Shown here in pieces: positions 23,612 to 31,981 of a DNA stretch of 39,255 nt. The notes beneath the pieces are model-generated. The model ran no database searches and was not told the DNA's origin. It saw only the letters and a list, made by a program, of their open reading frames with translations. Where the stretch lies: assembly GCA_021781515.1 (NCBI GenBank), contig JAJXWR010000015.1, positions 1 to 39,255 of the forward strand, written 5' to 3'. The position numbers and the translations under genes were made by a program. Source of the DNA: Pseudomonadota bacterium. GTDB lineage: Bacteria > Pseudomonadota > Gammaproteobacteria > Pseudomonadales > Moraxellaceae. Within the stretch, counting starts at the first letter, position 1. Each line of letters starts with the position of its first letter.

Positions 23612-25312
23612 TCAGTCCAGAATTTCAACCAGCCGTACCACTTCGGCCAGCGAAGTGAGTCCCTGACTGGCCAGATCCAGAGCAGTGACGGCCAGCGGGT
23701 GGTATTGGGGGCTGGAGCGGGCAGCGGCAATAAAGCCGTTCTGATCGCCTTGACGCAACGCCGCCGCCATGGCTTCATTGATTTCCAGCCATTCGTAGAC
23801 GCCGATGCGTCCTTTATAGCCAGACATGGCGCATTGCCGACAGCCTTGCGGATGATAAAACTGAGGTTGTTGAGGTTCTATGCCGGTTACGCGTATCAGG
23901 ACTTCCAGGGCTTCTCCGGGGTGATCTTCTTTTTTTTTGCAGTGCGGGCACAGACGGCGTACCAGGCGTTGAGCCAGGATGGCGCGGAGCGCACTGGCGA
24001 CCATGTACGGCTCCACCCCCATGTCCACAAAACGCATGGCGGCACTGATCGAGTCATTGGTGTGCAGGGTGCTAAAGACCAGATGCCCGGTGATGGCTGC
24101 ACGCAGGCCAATCTGTGCAGTTTCCAGATCCCGCATTTCCCCGACCATAATGATGTCCGGATCCTGGCGCAAGGCCGTGCGTAAGACCCGTTCAAAGTTC
24201 AGACCGATCTTGCTGTTCACCTGCACCTGAATGATACGCGATAACTGATATTCGATGGGATCTTCAACAGTGATGATCTTGACATCCGGCTGATTGATTT
24301 CTCCCAGGGCACCGTAGAGGGTGGTGGTTTTCCCGGAGCCGGTAGGGCCGGTGACCAGCACCATGCCATGCGGACGTCTGATGGTCAGGCGAAAACGCTC
24401 CAGCAAGGTATCGGGCATGCCAATATTGTCCAGTGACAGCATCTGACTGGAATGGTCGAGCAGTCGCAGTACAACCGATTCTCCAAAGGAAGTGGGCAAG
24501 GTGGAGAGGCGCACGTCAATGTTTTTATTTAGAACCTTGATACCGAAACGACCGTCCTGGGGCAGGCGCTTTTCAGAAATATCCAGTTCTGACATGATTT
24601 TTAGTTTGAGGATTAACGCATTGGCGATACGACGTTCATTGACCACCTGCTCCTGCAACAGCCCATCGACCCGGCGGCGGATGCGCAATACCTGTTCATC
24701 AGGTTCGATATGGACATCGGAGGCGTTTTGGCGAATCGCTTCTTCAAAAATACTTTGCAACAAGCGGGCCACCGGGGCATCAGAACTGCTGGCGCTACTG
24801 GCCAACGTAGCGATATCGATGTCAGAACTGCGTAATTCATCTTCCAGTTCTCCGGCCAAGGTGGCGATTTCATCATGTTTGCTGTACAGGCTGTCAATGG
24901 CGTTCAGCAGTTGTTGTTCGCGCACCACCGCTGTACTTAGCACATGGTTCAGACGGCGCTGCAGTTCATCCAGTGCATACAGATCCAGCGGATCCGACAT
25001 GCCAATCAGAAAGCGTCCCTCCTGTTCGTTCAGCAAGATGGCGCGGAAACGCCGGGCCAGGGCTTCGGGCAACTGGCGCGCCAGATCGACTTTGAACGGA
25101 TAGGTATCCAGATCAATCAGTGGAATTTTTAATTGCTGCGCCAGCAGTTGTAACAGATCATCTTCTCTGATGAGTTGCAGATCAATCAATACCCGTCCGA
25201 GTTTTTTTCCGGAGGTTTTTTGTTCAGCGAGGGCTTGTTGCAAGTGGGCTTCGCTGATCAGGCCGTTTTGTAACAGCAGATCGCCGATACGGATTTTCGG
25301 GGGATGTGCCAT
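23612..25312 (-). CDS. mshE: MSHA pilus assembly ATPase MshE with N-terminal c-di-GMP-binding domain
   Basis: This 566-residue protein powers pilin assembly. Residues 1-140 are the MshEN domain: the two linked 24-residue motifs (first at RIGDLLLQNGLISE, second at LGRVLIDLQLIRED) match the known c-di-GMP-binding pattern RLGxxL...LxxxLxxQ. The motor part has Walker A GPTGSGKTT at about 322-330, the Asp box and VEDPIEY (350), Walker B DIIMVGEMRD (386-395), and GHLVFSTLHTN (409-419). A zinc-type Cys4 site is formed by C455, C458, C491 and C494. MshE proteins of Vibrio and Shewanella respond to c-di-GMP directly. The conserved motif makes the same likely here, but binding is not proven from sequence. 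Confidence 0.96.
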   Translation of the reverse strand: MAHPPKIRIGDLLLQNGLISEAHLQQALAEQKTSGKKLGRVLIDLQLIREDDLLQLLAQQLKIPLIDLDTYPFKVDLARQLPEALARRFRAILLNEQEGRFLIGMSDPLDLYALDELQRRLNHVLSTAVVREQQLLNAIDSLYSKHDEIATLAGELEDELRSSDIDIATLASSASSSDAPVARLLQSIFEEAIRQNASDVHIEPDEQVLRIRRRVDGLLQEQVVNERRIANALILKLKIMSELDISEKRLPQDGRFGIKVLNKNIDVRLSTLPTSFGESVVLRLLDHSSQMLSLDNIGMPDTLLERFRLTIRRPHGMVLVTGPTGSGKTTTLYGALGEINQPDVKIITVEDPIEYQLSRIIQVQVNSKIGLNFERVLRTALRQDPDIIMVGEMRDLETAQIGLRAAITGHLVFSTLHTNDSISAAMRFVDMGVEPYMVASALRAILAQRLVRRLCPHCKKKEDHPGEALEVLIRVTGIEPQQPQFYHPQGCRQCAMSGYKGRIGVYEWLEINEAMAAALRQGDQNGFIAAARSSPQYHPLAVTALDLASQGLTSLAEVVRLVEILD

Positions 25313-25329
25313 AAGACGGGCTCCTTGAC

Positions 25330-27024
25330 CTATGGCGTTTTTTCGCCAGGAATCGTGAAATCTTCCCGGTTCAGATGCAGACGTTTGCCATTATCCCGTA
25401 AAAAACTGGAGACATCCGTGGAGGGTGTAATGAGTGGACGCAACAAAAAAACCAGTTCGGTTTTTTGATCCACCAGGTTTTTTTGCTGGAACAGGTATTT
25501 AAGGATCGGGATATAGCCGAGTATGGGGGTGGTGGCCAGGGTGTTGTTATGGGTGGTGGTCATCAGGCCGCCAATGACAATGATCTGGCCACTTTTACCA
25601 CGCACGACCGTATCGGCTTCACGCATCTGGCTGAGTGCCAGTGGTAGAACAAAAGTACCACCTAGAGAGGTGCCTAAGTCGAAGGTCTGATTATTCTGGG
25701 TGACTTGAGTGACCGAGGGTTTAACGTGCAAGGTAATATCATCCCCATGAATTTCCGGCAGGATGTCCAGGGCAATGCCGGAAAAAAACTGGTCCAGAGT
25801 CAGGTTGGGCACAATAACGGAGGTATTGGTGCCGGTGACCAGCGTGGTAAAGCTCAACTGGGTGGCGAAATACTGATCGGTGCCCACCTTGATCAGGGCT
25901 TTCTGATTGTTGATGGTGGCAATACGCGGACTGGAAAGGACGTTGACATCTCCCTGGGTTTGCAGGAGTTGCAGGATGCCATTGAAATTGCCGGTACTGG
26001 CGGCAAAACCAAAGATACCGCCAATTTGATCGGGATTACTGAGCGGGTTGGAAGGGGTGCCCGGTCCACTCAATGACCCCACCGAGAGGGTAGAGGATTT
26101 TCCCTGGGCAAAATTCGACAGTTGTTGCCAGTTGATGCCTTCCTGCGCACCACTGTTTAACTGTACTTCGACGATTTTCGCCTCAATGAGCACTTGTGCA
26201 TCCATGGAATCCTGGGTTTGCTGGAGAAATGAGGCAATGAGCGTCTGCGTTTCCGGAGGGGCGGTGACTACAATGATCCCTGAGTCGGGTTGTACCAGCA
26301 CTTTACCATTGTTACCCGCCATACTCTGTAGCGTGCTTTTCAGGTCTTCCCAGAAATTTAAATCGTTAAACGTCTTGATGATAGAGGAGGTGGCGCTGAC
26401 CTGATTGACGCTGGTGGCCGGGGATACGGCATTATTGGCAGAGGGGTTTGTCGGCATACTTTGACCAGGCAGGGGGGTTCCTGGTGTTCCGGACAAGGTG
26501 GGACTGGCCGCTGGGGCACCACCGGCTTGCTGGGTATCGGAGGAATTGCCACCCCGACCAGCGACGAAGGTTTGTGACTGGCCGTAGCGCCGCGACGAGA
26601 GGTAGTTTAGGTGGTAAATGCGTACATTCTGGCTGGTGCCGAGAATCTGATACCCGTAATCGGTACGCATCGACTGGTAGCCGTAGGCGTCCGATAACGC
26701 ATTCAGGGTTTGTTGTAAGGTAACGTGGTTGAGGCGGAGGGTAATTTCTCCGGTAACATCGTCACTCAGTACGATATTTTGCTGGGTGCCATCCATCAGT
26801 GCCAAGAAAAAATCCTTGGCCGGCATATGATTGACCGCAATATCAAAATGTTCGGCGTCGCGAGGAGTCAAGGCGGGGGCAGTTACAGCGGCAGCGCCGG
26901 CTTTGGCGTGTGTCGTGGAAACAGGACTGGCCGGATCAGTCAGGCCCAGCGGGCTGAGGCACAGCAACAGGATAAAAAAACAGTAGCGTTGCCAAAGAGA
27001 CCGCAATGGAGAGAGGAACCGCAT
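25330..27024 (-). CDS. mshL: MSHA secretin MshL
   Basis: The 564-residue protein is a GspD/PilQ-family secretin forming the outer-membrane pilus channel. After a hydrophobic signal stretch comes an STN/N0-like segment (about 58-130; FDIAVNHMPAKDFFLAL). A Gly, Ser, Asn and Pro-rich linker (about 155-215) follows, then an N1-type repeat and the C-terminal secretin barrel. The barrel includes VVRGKSGQIIVIGGLM and TPILGYIPILKYLFQQKNLVDQKTELVFLLRP. It lies between mshK and mshE, directly before the ATPase; in other species mshM stands there. The signal peptide has a Cys (CLSPLG) but no good lipobox, so a lipoprotein is not supported. Confidence 0.93.
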   Translation of the reverse strand: MRFLSPLRSLWQRYCFFILLLCLSPLGLTDPASPVSTTHAKAGAAAVTAPALTPRDAEHFDIAVNHMPAKDFFLALMDGTQQNIVLSDDVTGEITLRLNHVTLQQTLNALSDAYGYQSMRTDYGYQILGTSQNVRIYHLNYLSSRRYGQSQTFVAGRGGNSSDTQQAGGAPAASPTLSGTPGTPLPGQSMPTNPSANNAVSPATSVNQVSATSSIIKTFNDLNFWEDLKSTLQSMAGNNGKVLVQPDSGIIVVTAPPETQTLIASFLQQTQDSMDAQVLIEAKIVEVQLNSGAQEGINWQQLSNFAQGKSSTLSVGSLSGPGTPSNPLSNPDQIGGIFGFAASTGNFNGILQLLQTQGDVNVLSSPRIATINNQKALIKVGTDQYFATQLSFTTLVTGTNTSVIVPNLTLDQFFSGIALDILPEIHGDDITLHVKPSVTQVTQNNQTFDLGTSLGGTFVLPLALSQMREADTVVRGKSGQIIVIGGLMTTTHNNTLATTPILGYIPILKYLFQQKNLVDQKTELVFLLRPLITPSTDVSSFLRDNGKRLHLNREDFTIPGEKTP

Positions 27025-27027
27025 AAT

Positions 27028-27426
27028 CTATTCCTTGAGCAAGTCAATGGAGGGTGCCGGGGCAGTGGCGGGAGGCAGGGGGCCGCTGGGTTTAAAAAGT
27101 AGCAGACGCTGCTGTTTACCGGCACGGGACAGGACCACCGAGTTGGCATTCACCGTTTGTAGCGTCCAGCCGGCAATCGCTTCGCCTTCACTGACTAACT
27201 GATGATTAATGCTGGCCAGATGGCGGTGCGGTGCATTGAGAATATATTGCAAGGTCCACGGCAGCGCTTCTTCGGCCGGTGGCAGGGAGGCGATGTGCAT
27301 GGCGGCCTTGTCACTGACGGGCAGAACGGTTTTTGGGCGTGTCGGATCCTCCAGGGCGCTGGCACTGAGCGTGAGAATCAGCAGAAAGGCGAGCATCCAT
27401 GGACTAGGAGCCAAGATAAACCTCAT
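27028..27426 (-). CDS. mshK: MSHA biogenesis protein MshK
   Basis: This 132-residue protein has an N-terminal membrane or signal segment (LAFLLILTLSASALE). Its periplasmic part starts DPTRPKTVL and ends near a Pro-rich tail, as in MshK, a PilP-like partner of the secretin. The core segment WTLQYILNAPHRHLASINHQLVSEGEAIAGWTLQTVN is typical, with the LVSEGE and G-W turn common to the family. The open frame runs 18 residues further, but the ATG at 27426 gives a normal signal peptide. The gene overlaps mshJ by 23 bases. Confidence 0.85.
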   Translation of the reverse strand: MRFILAPSPWMLAFLLILTLSASALEDPTRPKTVLPVSDKAAMHIASLPPAEEALPWTLQYILNAPHRHLASINHQLVSEGEAIAGWTLQTVNANSVVLSRAGKQQRLLLFKPSGPLPPATAPAPSIDLLKE

Positions 27427-28024
27427 TACGACCCAAGAGGTATAATTGTACCGAAAATTCATTGGCAGGATACAGTTCAATGCGGTCTTGCAGGGCGGTC
27501 CAGTAAAAAGATCCCTGGTTTTCCAGTGCGGTCAGACAGGTAATGACATCAAAGTAACTGCCCCGCAATTGCAGTTGGATGGGCAGGCGATACAACAGGG
27601 GTTGTTCAGGCAATGAGATTTTTTCCGCAGCGGCGGTTTGCAGATGCAACAGTTGTACTTTGGGGCATTGACGCAGCAGCAGACGCAGTACGGGTAACAG
27701 CTGTTGTGGCTCAATGATCCGGTTTTGCCGCTGGGTGAGGGCGGCTTGCAGGCGAAGCATTTCCGGGTCATCGGGAACCGCCTGCGAGGCTAAGGTGTTG
27801 AGCAGGGCAATTTGCGACTGCAATTGCTGATGCTGATGCAGTGTCTGTTCCAGTTGCTGTTGTTTCTGCGTTGTCAGTTGTAGCTGATGGCTTAGCAGGT
27901 TCCAGCCCAGACCGAATACCGCTAGTATGGGGGTCATGCAGACCAGCAGACGCTCGCGCATCGACAGTTCTTTAAGGCGCTGGTTCCAGCCGGCGAGTTG
28001 TTCCTGAATGGCGGAGAAATTCAT
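27404..28024 (-). CDS. mshJ: MSHA biogenesis protein MshJ (PilO/GspM type)
   Basis: The 206-residue protein has a short cytoplasmic N-terminus with LAGWNQRLKELSMRERLLV, then one membrane helix (about 28-45; VCMTPILAVFGLGWNLL). A coiled-coil region rich in Gln and Leu follows, and a ferredoxin-like periplasmic domain ends the protein. GspM/PilO proteins link the inner-membrane platform to the secretin. The start overlaps the previous gene by 4 bases (ATGA). Confidence 0.88.
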   Translation of the reverse strand: MNFSAIQEQLAGWNQRLKELSMRERLLVCMTPILAVFGLGWNLLSHQLQLTTQKQQQLEQTLHQHQQLQSQIALLNTLASQAVPDDPEMLRLQAALTQRQNRIIEPQQLLPVLRLLLRQCPKVQLLHLQTAAAEKISLPEQPLLYRLPIQLQLRGSYFDVITCLTALENQGSFYWTALQDRIELYPANEFSVQLYLLGRNEVYLGS

Positions 28025-28635
28025 GGGGAGCCGCCGGAAGACAATGTCGGATTGGTCGCCGCATCCTGACTGTCAAACAGGAATTCTTGCAGATGTTCTT
28101 TGTTTTCTTTGAGGTTCAGTTGCTTCAGGGAGTACTGCGACAACTCGGGTTGCTGTTGCAGTTGCTGGAGAAACTGTGAAACCGCCTCCGCCGAATTTGC
28201 CTGGCCTTTAAGATAAATCCAGTGTGGATCTGCATTGCTAAACCGCAGTTCGGTAAGCCACAGTCCTGGATAGCGCAGCGTACTCAGACGTAACAGCCGC
28301 TGGCTGAATCCTTCCTGGAATTTGTCCTGGGCTTGCAGAATACTCAAGGATTGTTGCAGGCGACTGAGGTTGAGCTGATGTTGTTGCTGACGTTTTTGCG
28401 GATCCAGAAAGTCCTGTAGACGACTCAGTTCTTGTGAGGATTGTTGTTGCAGAAATTGTGCAGCCAGCAGTTTGCGTTGCAAAAGACGTTGTTGCCAGTA
28501 TTCGTAGCCGATCAGTGCGGAAAACAGCAGCAGCAACAGCAGACTGACAGACAGTACTACGTGAATGTTCAGCACCTGGTCTTCCCAACGTATCGGGGGG
28601 CGCTGGAGTAGATCGATATCCTGTCTGATGCTCAT
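28021..28635 (-). CDS. PilN-like MSHA biogenesis protein (MshI2 type)
   Basis: This 204-residue protein has a cytoplasmic N-terminus starting MSIRQDIDLLQRP. Its membrane helix is at about residues 27-45 (VVLSVSLLLLLLFSALIGY). A long Gln-rich coiled coil and a small C-terminal domain (LTELRFSNADPHWIYLKGQANSAEAVSQFLQQL) complete it. This domain order is that of PilN, the partner that joins PilM to PilO; in MSHA clusters it is often listed as a second MshI. It overlaps mshI and mshJ by 4 bases each. Confidence 0.83.
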   Translation of the reverse strand: MSIRQDIDLLQRPPIRWEDQVLNIHVVLSVSLLLLLLFSALIGYEYWQQRLLQRKLLAAQFLQQQSSQELSRLQDFLDPQKRQQQHQLNLSRLQQSLSILQAQDKFQEGFSQRLLRLSTLRYPGLWLTELRFSNADPHWIYLKGQANSAEAVSQFLQQLQQQPELSQYSLKQLNLKENKEHLQEFLFDSQDAATNPTLSSGGSP

Positions 28636-29534
28636 GCGACGGGTCCCATCGCAGCGCCTATGGCGATCAGTTCATCGGCGGCCGCACCGGACAGGTTGCC
28701 TTCCAGGCTGGCTGGCAAAGGCATGACTTTGACGGAAGGGGTCAGGTTCTGATCCAGATAATCAGCGAGAGCGGCGGCTTTCAGGTGCGGCGAAATGACG
28801 ATTTGCCGGATGGTGCCCTTGCCGATCTGACTGTCGTAATAATCCAGAGAGCGCTGGATCTCTAGAATGAGCGGATCATAATCGGCTTCAGAACGTAGGC
28901 GCGCCCATCCCAGCGGTGCCTGTCGGGCCAGATAAAGCTGTTGATTTTGCATCAGGCAGATATGCAGGTCCTGGACGCTAATGAATACCAGTGCCCAGGA
29001 TTCCTGCTCATTGACCAGGCGCTGCCCCAGATGCAGTCCGGCCACCTCGGCGATGGTAATCCGTTGAAGTTGCAAGGGCAGTTTGGAGAAACTCTGTTCA
29101 TAACTGTGGATCAGGGGTTTGGGGCAGGCGGCGACGTAGGCCATGGACTGGCGCCCGCGATAGGCATCCGGCGGCAGTGCAAAGGCATCCAGTGCCGCTT
29201 CTGCCGCGTCATAACTCAACATGTCGCTGATGCGCCAGCGCAAGGCACTGGCCAACTCGTTCTCCCCCACCGCCGGGGCTTCGGTGAGTAACATCTGATA
29301 GGTGCCTACAGGCAGTACCAGATGGGTATTGATCTGCAGCCAGTGCTGTTCTTTGGTCAGTTCGTCCAGTACTTCACTCAACTCCCGGCTATTGAGGGTC
29401 ACTGCCCCGGAACTCAGCAAAATATCAGGGACACCCCGGCGGATCAAAGCCCATGTCAGGCTCTGATTAGAAAGTACAATGCCCAGACTCACCGAGTCTG
29501 GTTTTTTCCAGAGTGAACGTAAACGATGTAGCAT
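28632..29534 (-). CDS. mshI: MSHA biogenesis protein MshI (PilM-like)
   Basis: This 300-residue protein resembles the actin-like PilM family and has no transmembrane segment, so it is probably cytoplasmic. Family-type segments are LTWALIRRGVPDILLSS, a WRISDMLSYDAAEAALDAFALP region, and SLDYYDSQIG followed by QIVISPH. PilM-like proteins bind the cytoplasmic tail of PilN and connect it to the ATPase. It is the first msh gene here, and AAGGA lies 6 bases before the ATG. The divergent trmL starts 119 bases away, so a promoter must lie in that gap, but I find no strong match. Confidence 0.84.
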   Translation of the reverse strand: MLHRLRSLWKKPDSVSLGIVLSNQSLTWALIRRGVPDILLSSGAVTLNSRELSEVLDELTKEQHWLQINTHLVLPVGTYQMLLTEAPAVGENELASALRWRISDMLSYDAAEAALDAFALPPDAYRGRQSMAYVAACPKPLIHSYEQSFSKLPLQLQRITIAEVAGLHLGQRLVNEQESWALVFISVQDLHICLMQNQQLYLARQAPLGWARLRSEADYDPLILEIQRSLDYYDSQIGKGTIRQIVISPHLKAAALADYLDQNLTPSVKVMPLPASLEGNLSGAAADELIAIGAAMGPVA

Positions 29535-29653
29535 GCCGAATCCTTGAATTCATGGTAAAAATAGTAGCAGATTCCGCAGAATAGGCGAATATATGTTTGG
29601 CTATCCCGGCGGATGCCGAGAAACTGAAAATTCAGAAGGAAAAAATTGAGGCC

Positions 29654-30115
29654 ATGATTGATGTGATTTTGTTTGAACCGGAGATTCCGGGAAATACCGG
29701 AAATATTATCCGTCTTTGTGCCAATACCGGGGCACGGTTGCATCTGGTTGAACCACTGGGATTTATTATGGATGACAAGCGGCTGCGTCGGGCGGGACTG
29801 GATTACCATGAGTGGGCCGACGTGGCTGTATGGCCTGACTTGTCCACTTGCCTGCAGCAGTTGCCGACCAACAGGCTGTGGGCCATGAGTACCAAAGGCC
29901 AACGGCTGCAGGAGATGCATGAGGTGCCGCCTTGTTTAAGCCTGCTTTTCGGGCCGGAATCGCGAGGGTTGCCGGCCGCCGTACTTGAAGATCAACGGGT
30001 CGAGGTGCTCAGACTGCCCATGTGCCCGGGCAGCCGCAGCCTGAACCTGGCGAATGCAGTGGCTGTTTGTGTGTACGAATGCTGGCGACAACAAGGGTAT
30101 GACGGTGGAGTCTGA
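29654..30115 (+). CDS. trmL: tRNA (cytidine/uridine-34-2'-O)-methyltransferase TrmL
   Basis: The 153-residue SPOUT-class enzyme methylates the ribose at wobble position 34 of two leucine tRNAs. The start IDVILFEPEIPGNTGNIIRLCANTGARLHLVEPLGF is the TrmL signature. The knot region that binds S-adenosylmethionine shows LLFGPESRGLP and then RLPMCPGSRSLNLANAVAV. The open frame continues 19 residues upstream, but the family starts at this ATG. The gene is convergent with secB, and a GC-rich inverted repeat (CCCCC with GGGGG, about 30127-30149) lies between their stops. Confidence 0.96.
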   Translation: MIDVILFEPEIPGNTGNIIRLCANTGARLHLVEPLGFIMDDKRLRRAGLDYHEWADVAVWPDLSTCLQQLPTNRLWAMSTKGQRLQEMHEVPPCLSLLFGPESRGLPAAVLEDQRVEVLRLPMCPGSRSLNLANAVAVCVYECWRQQGYDGGV

Positions 30116-30183
30116 AATGCTCAAATCCCCCTGGCAGATTGCCCGGGGGGCACTAACGGGTACCGAGAACGAACAGTACCAAC

Positions 30184-30675
30184 TCATTGAGGTTGCGAGG
30201 ACAGGTTCTGTGGATGTGCGGTCGGGTTCTGGGTTTCCGCCAGTTGCGCCTGGCGTTGCGCCAGCACGGCATCAAAGTTGACGGGTGCCAGCAGCAGTTG
30301 CGGGAATGATCCTCGACCAATAATGTCTGAAATTGCTTCACGTGCATAAGGGAAGAGAATGTTAGGGCAATAACTGCCCAAGAGTCCGGTCAGGTTCTGT
30401 TCGGGAACATTGGTAATCAGAAATATCCCCGCCTGTTTCAACTCCACCAGAAAGGCGGTGCTGTCATTGTTTTTGGCGGTCACTGTCAGGGACAGCACGA
30501 CTTCATAATGGCCATTGTCCATGGGCTGCACTTCCGTACCCATCTGTAAACTGATTTCAGGCTGCCAGGGGTGCAGGAATACCTGTGGTGCTCCTGGAAC
30601 CTCAAATGAAGCATCCTTGAGGTAAATACGTTGGAGAACAAACTGGGGCTGGCTGGAATCCGGAGTATCAGACAT
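30184..30675 (-). CDS. secB: Protein-export chaperone SecB
   Basis: This 163-residue cytosolic chaperone holds pre-proteins unfolded and delivers them to SecA. Family sequence is clear: [19 protein letters not shown] near the start, [12 protein letters not shown] in the core, and the helix region [44 protein letters not shown]-like in the C-terminal part (read here as [13 protein letters not shown]). The unstructured C-terminus is longer and rich in Gln and Pro. It lies in the usual grxC-secB order on the minus strand. gpsA, which often follows, is absent. Confidence 0.97.
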   Translation of the reverse strand: [163 protein letters not shown]

Positions 30676-30736
30676 AAATTTTTCCTGAGTAATGGTTGCT
30701 GATTAGTAATTGTTGACTGGTTCTGGGAAAACAATC

Positions 30737-30775
30737 GCACCAAAAAAAGGCACCAAAAAACGGTACTAAAAAAAC
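30737..30775. repeat. Three tandem 13-bp A-tract repeats between grxC and secB
   Basis: Units are GCACCAAAAAAAG, GCACCAAAAAACG and GTACTAAAAAAAC, 13 bp apart. On the transcribed strand they give T-runs of 6-7 bases within the intergenic gap between grxC and secB. A T-run alone without a stem is not a terminator. DNA bending or polymerase slippage is possible. Confidence 0.85.
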
Positions 30776-30799
30776 AAAACGCCTTAGCTTAGCAGATCT

Positions 30800-31072
30800 T
30801 TAGCAAGGTTCAGCGGAATTTTCCTGCAACAGACGCCGCAGTTCACCACTTTTGTCCGCCGCATGCAGATCATCACAGCCCCCGATGAGGTGGTCGCCAA
30901 TAAAAATCTGCGGTACGGTGCGACGACCGGTCACCTGAATAAGCCATGCCCGTTTTTCGGGATCACCCGCCACATCAATTTCCTGATAGGGAAGGCCGTG
31001 GCGTTGCAACAATGATTTAGCCCGAACACAGTAAGGGCAGACTGGGGTCGTATAAATAGTAATGGATTTCAT
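30800..31072 (-). CDS. grxC: Glutaredoxin 3
   Basis: The 90-residue glutaredoxin has the active site C12-P-Y-C15 in YTTPVCPYCVRAK, the TVPQIFIGDHLIGGCDDL segment with the cis-proline, and a normal C-terminus. It reduces disulfides and mixed disulfides using glutathione in the cytoplasm. It follows the rhodanese gene by 29 bases and precedes secB, the common order in many proteobacteria. Confidence 0.97.
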   Translation of the reverse strand: MKSITIYTTPVCPYCVRAKSLLQRHGLPYQEIDVAGDPEKRAWLIQVTGRRTVPQIFIGDHLIGGCDDLHAADKSGELRRLLQENSAEPC

Positions 31073-31101
31073 GGTGTTAATGGCTCGCTAATCCGGTCAT
31101 G

Positions 31102-31518
31102 CTAGTCTTGAATCAGTGGCAGGCCGTCTTGGCGCCAGCGCTGAATGCCGCCATCAAGTTTTCCCACCTGCGCATGGCCCGCCTGCTTCAGCATTTGTGT
31201 GGCGCTACTGGCAGTGGCTCCTGTCTGACACACGACGATCATGGGGCGATGGCCATAACGTGCCAGTTGGGTCAGCCGACCTGCCAGGTCGCTAAAGGGA
31301 ATATTGATGGACTGGGCGATATGTCCTTTGGAAAAATCCTGGGCATTACGGATATCAATAATGACACCTTCAGCGTGGTTCACCAGTTGCGTCAATGCCT
31401 GGGGGCTGAACACTGTACCCCGGCCCAGTCGTTCCAGGACGAACCAGAGCAGGATCAGTACCGCCATGCATCCAGCAAGTAGCCAATGGTGCGAAAGAAA
31501 ATCAGGTAGATGATCCAT
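31102..31518 (-). CDS. Membrane-anchored rhodanese-domain protein (YibN-like)
   Basis: This 138-residue protein has one N-terminal membrane helix (about 12-30; WLLAGCMAVLILLWFVLE), followed by a rhodanese domain. Features are VIIDIRNAQDFSKGHIAQSINIP and the active-site loop VVCQTGATASSA with catalytic C97. It resembles E. coli YibN and, as there, precedes grxC and secB. A sulfurtransferase or persulfide role is expected but the substrate is unknown. A well-matched promoter lies 40 bases before the ATG. Confidence 0.92.
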   Translation of the reverse strand: MDHLPDFLSHHWLLAGCMAVLILLWFVLERLGRGTVFSPQALTQLVNHAEGVIIDIRNAQDFSKGHIAQSINIPFSDLAGRLTQLARYGHRPMIVVCQTGATASSATQMLKQAGHAQVGKLDGGIQRWRQDGLPLIQD

Positions 31519-31557
31519 GGGGGTCTCTTAGGTAACTGAAGCAGTTGAACAGGGGTG

Positions 31558-31587
31558 ATTCTAGCCGAAAGGCAGGGCGGTTGGCAA
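31558..31587 (-). promoter_or_regulatory. Promoter of the rhodanese-grxC-secB operon
   Basis: On the minus strand TTGCCA (31582-31587) and TAGAAT (31558-31563) match sigma-70 at 5 of 6 positions each, with an 18-base spacer. They lie 40 bases upstream of the rhodanese ATG. Confidence 0.7.
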
Positions 31588-31981
31588 AAAAACTCGCATA
31601 AGGATTAGGGCACCGGCATCACGCGGATTCAAGGTCCCAGGTGCCGTTTCCCCGGGGGTGTTTTTTGGCTTTGCGCTGCTGTCAAAGTGTGAAATACCTC
31701 AGGCGGATTGGAGATATTCGACGCATCTATTGAATTTAATGGCACCTATTGGAAAATACTGGCTATTCTGGAAAAATCAACCTAAGGAAAGCCACGGTCT
31801 TTCCTGATGGAAAAAATCTGGGGCATTCTTGCGCTTTACGGGATGCTGCATGGCAGGATTACAGAATGTGTGCTAAACCATTCTCAGGTTTTTCTGGTTT
31901 TTGGCACAGACCGTTGGTGATGAATACAGACAATGTCCGAAATTGGGACGTTCAACTGAGGCATGAGAAGGCTATTCTGAA
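31588..31981. other. Intergenic region before pilG, no supported gene
   Basis: This stretch of nearly 400 bases separates the divergent rhodanese and pilG genes and must hold the pilG promoter, but I see no clear match. A short open frame (31749-32006) has no ribosome binding site and overlaps pilG, so I do not call it. There is a GGCACC and GGTGCC pair (about 31610-31645) and a T6 run at 31661-31666. Confidence 0.5.

Noticed and set aside
30125-30150. A standard terminator between trmL and secB
   Set aside because: The C5 and G5 arms can pair, but the stem contains a mismatch and no T-run follows on either strand, so I mention it only within trmL.
31645-31670. A terminator at CCCCGGGGG followed by T6 before pilG
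   Set aside because: The GC run is a palindrome without a loop and no gene on the plus strand ends upstream of it.
31906-31923. A sigma-54 promoter for pilG (TGGCAC at about 31906)
   Set aside because: The -12 GC dinucleotide is missing at the required 10-base distance from the -24 GG.
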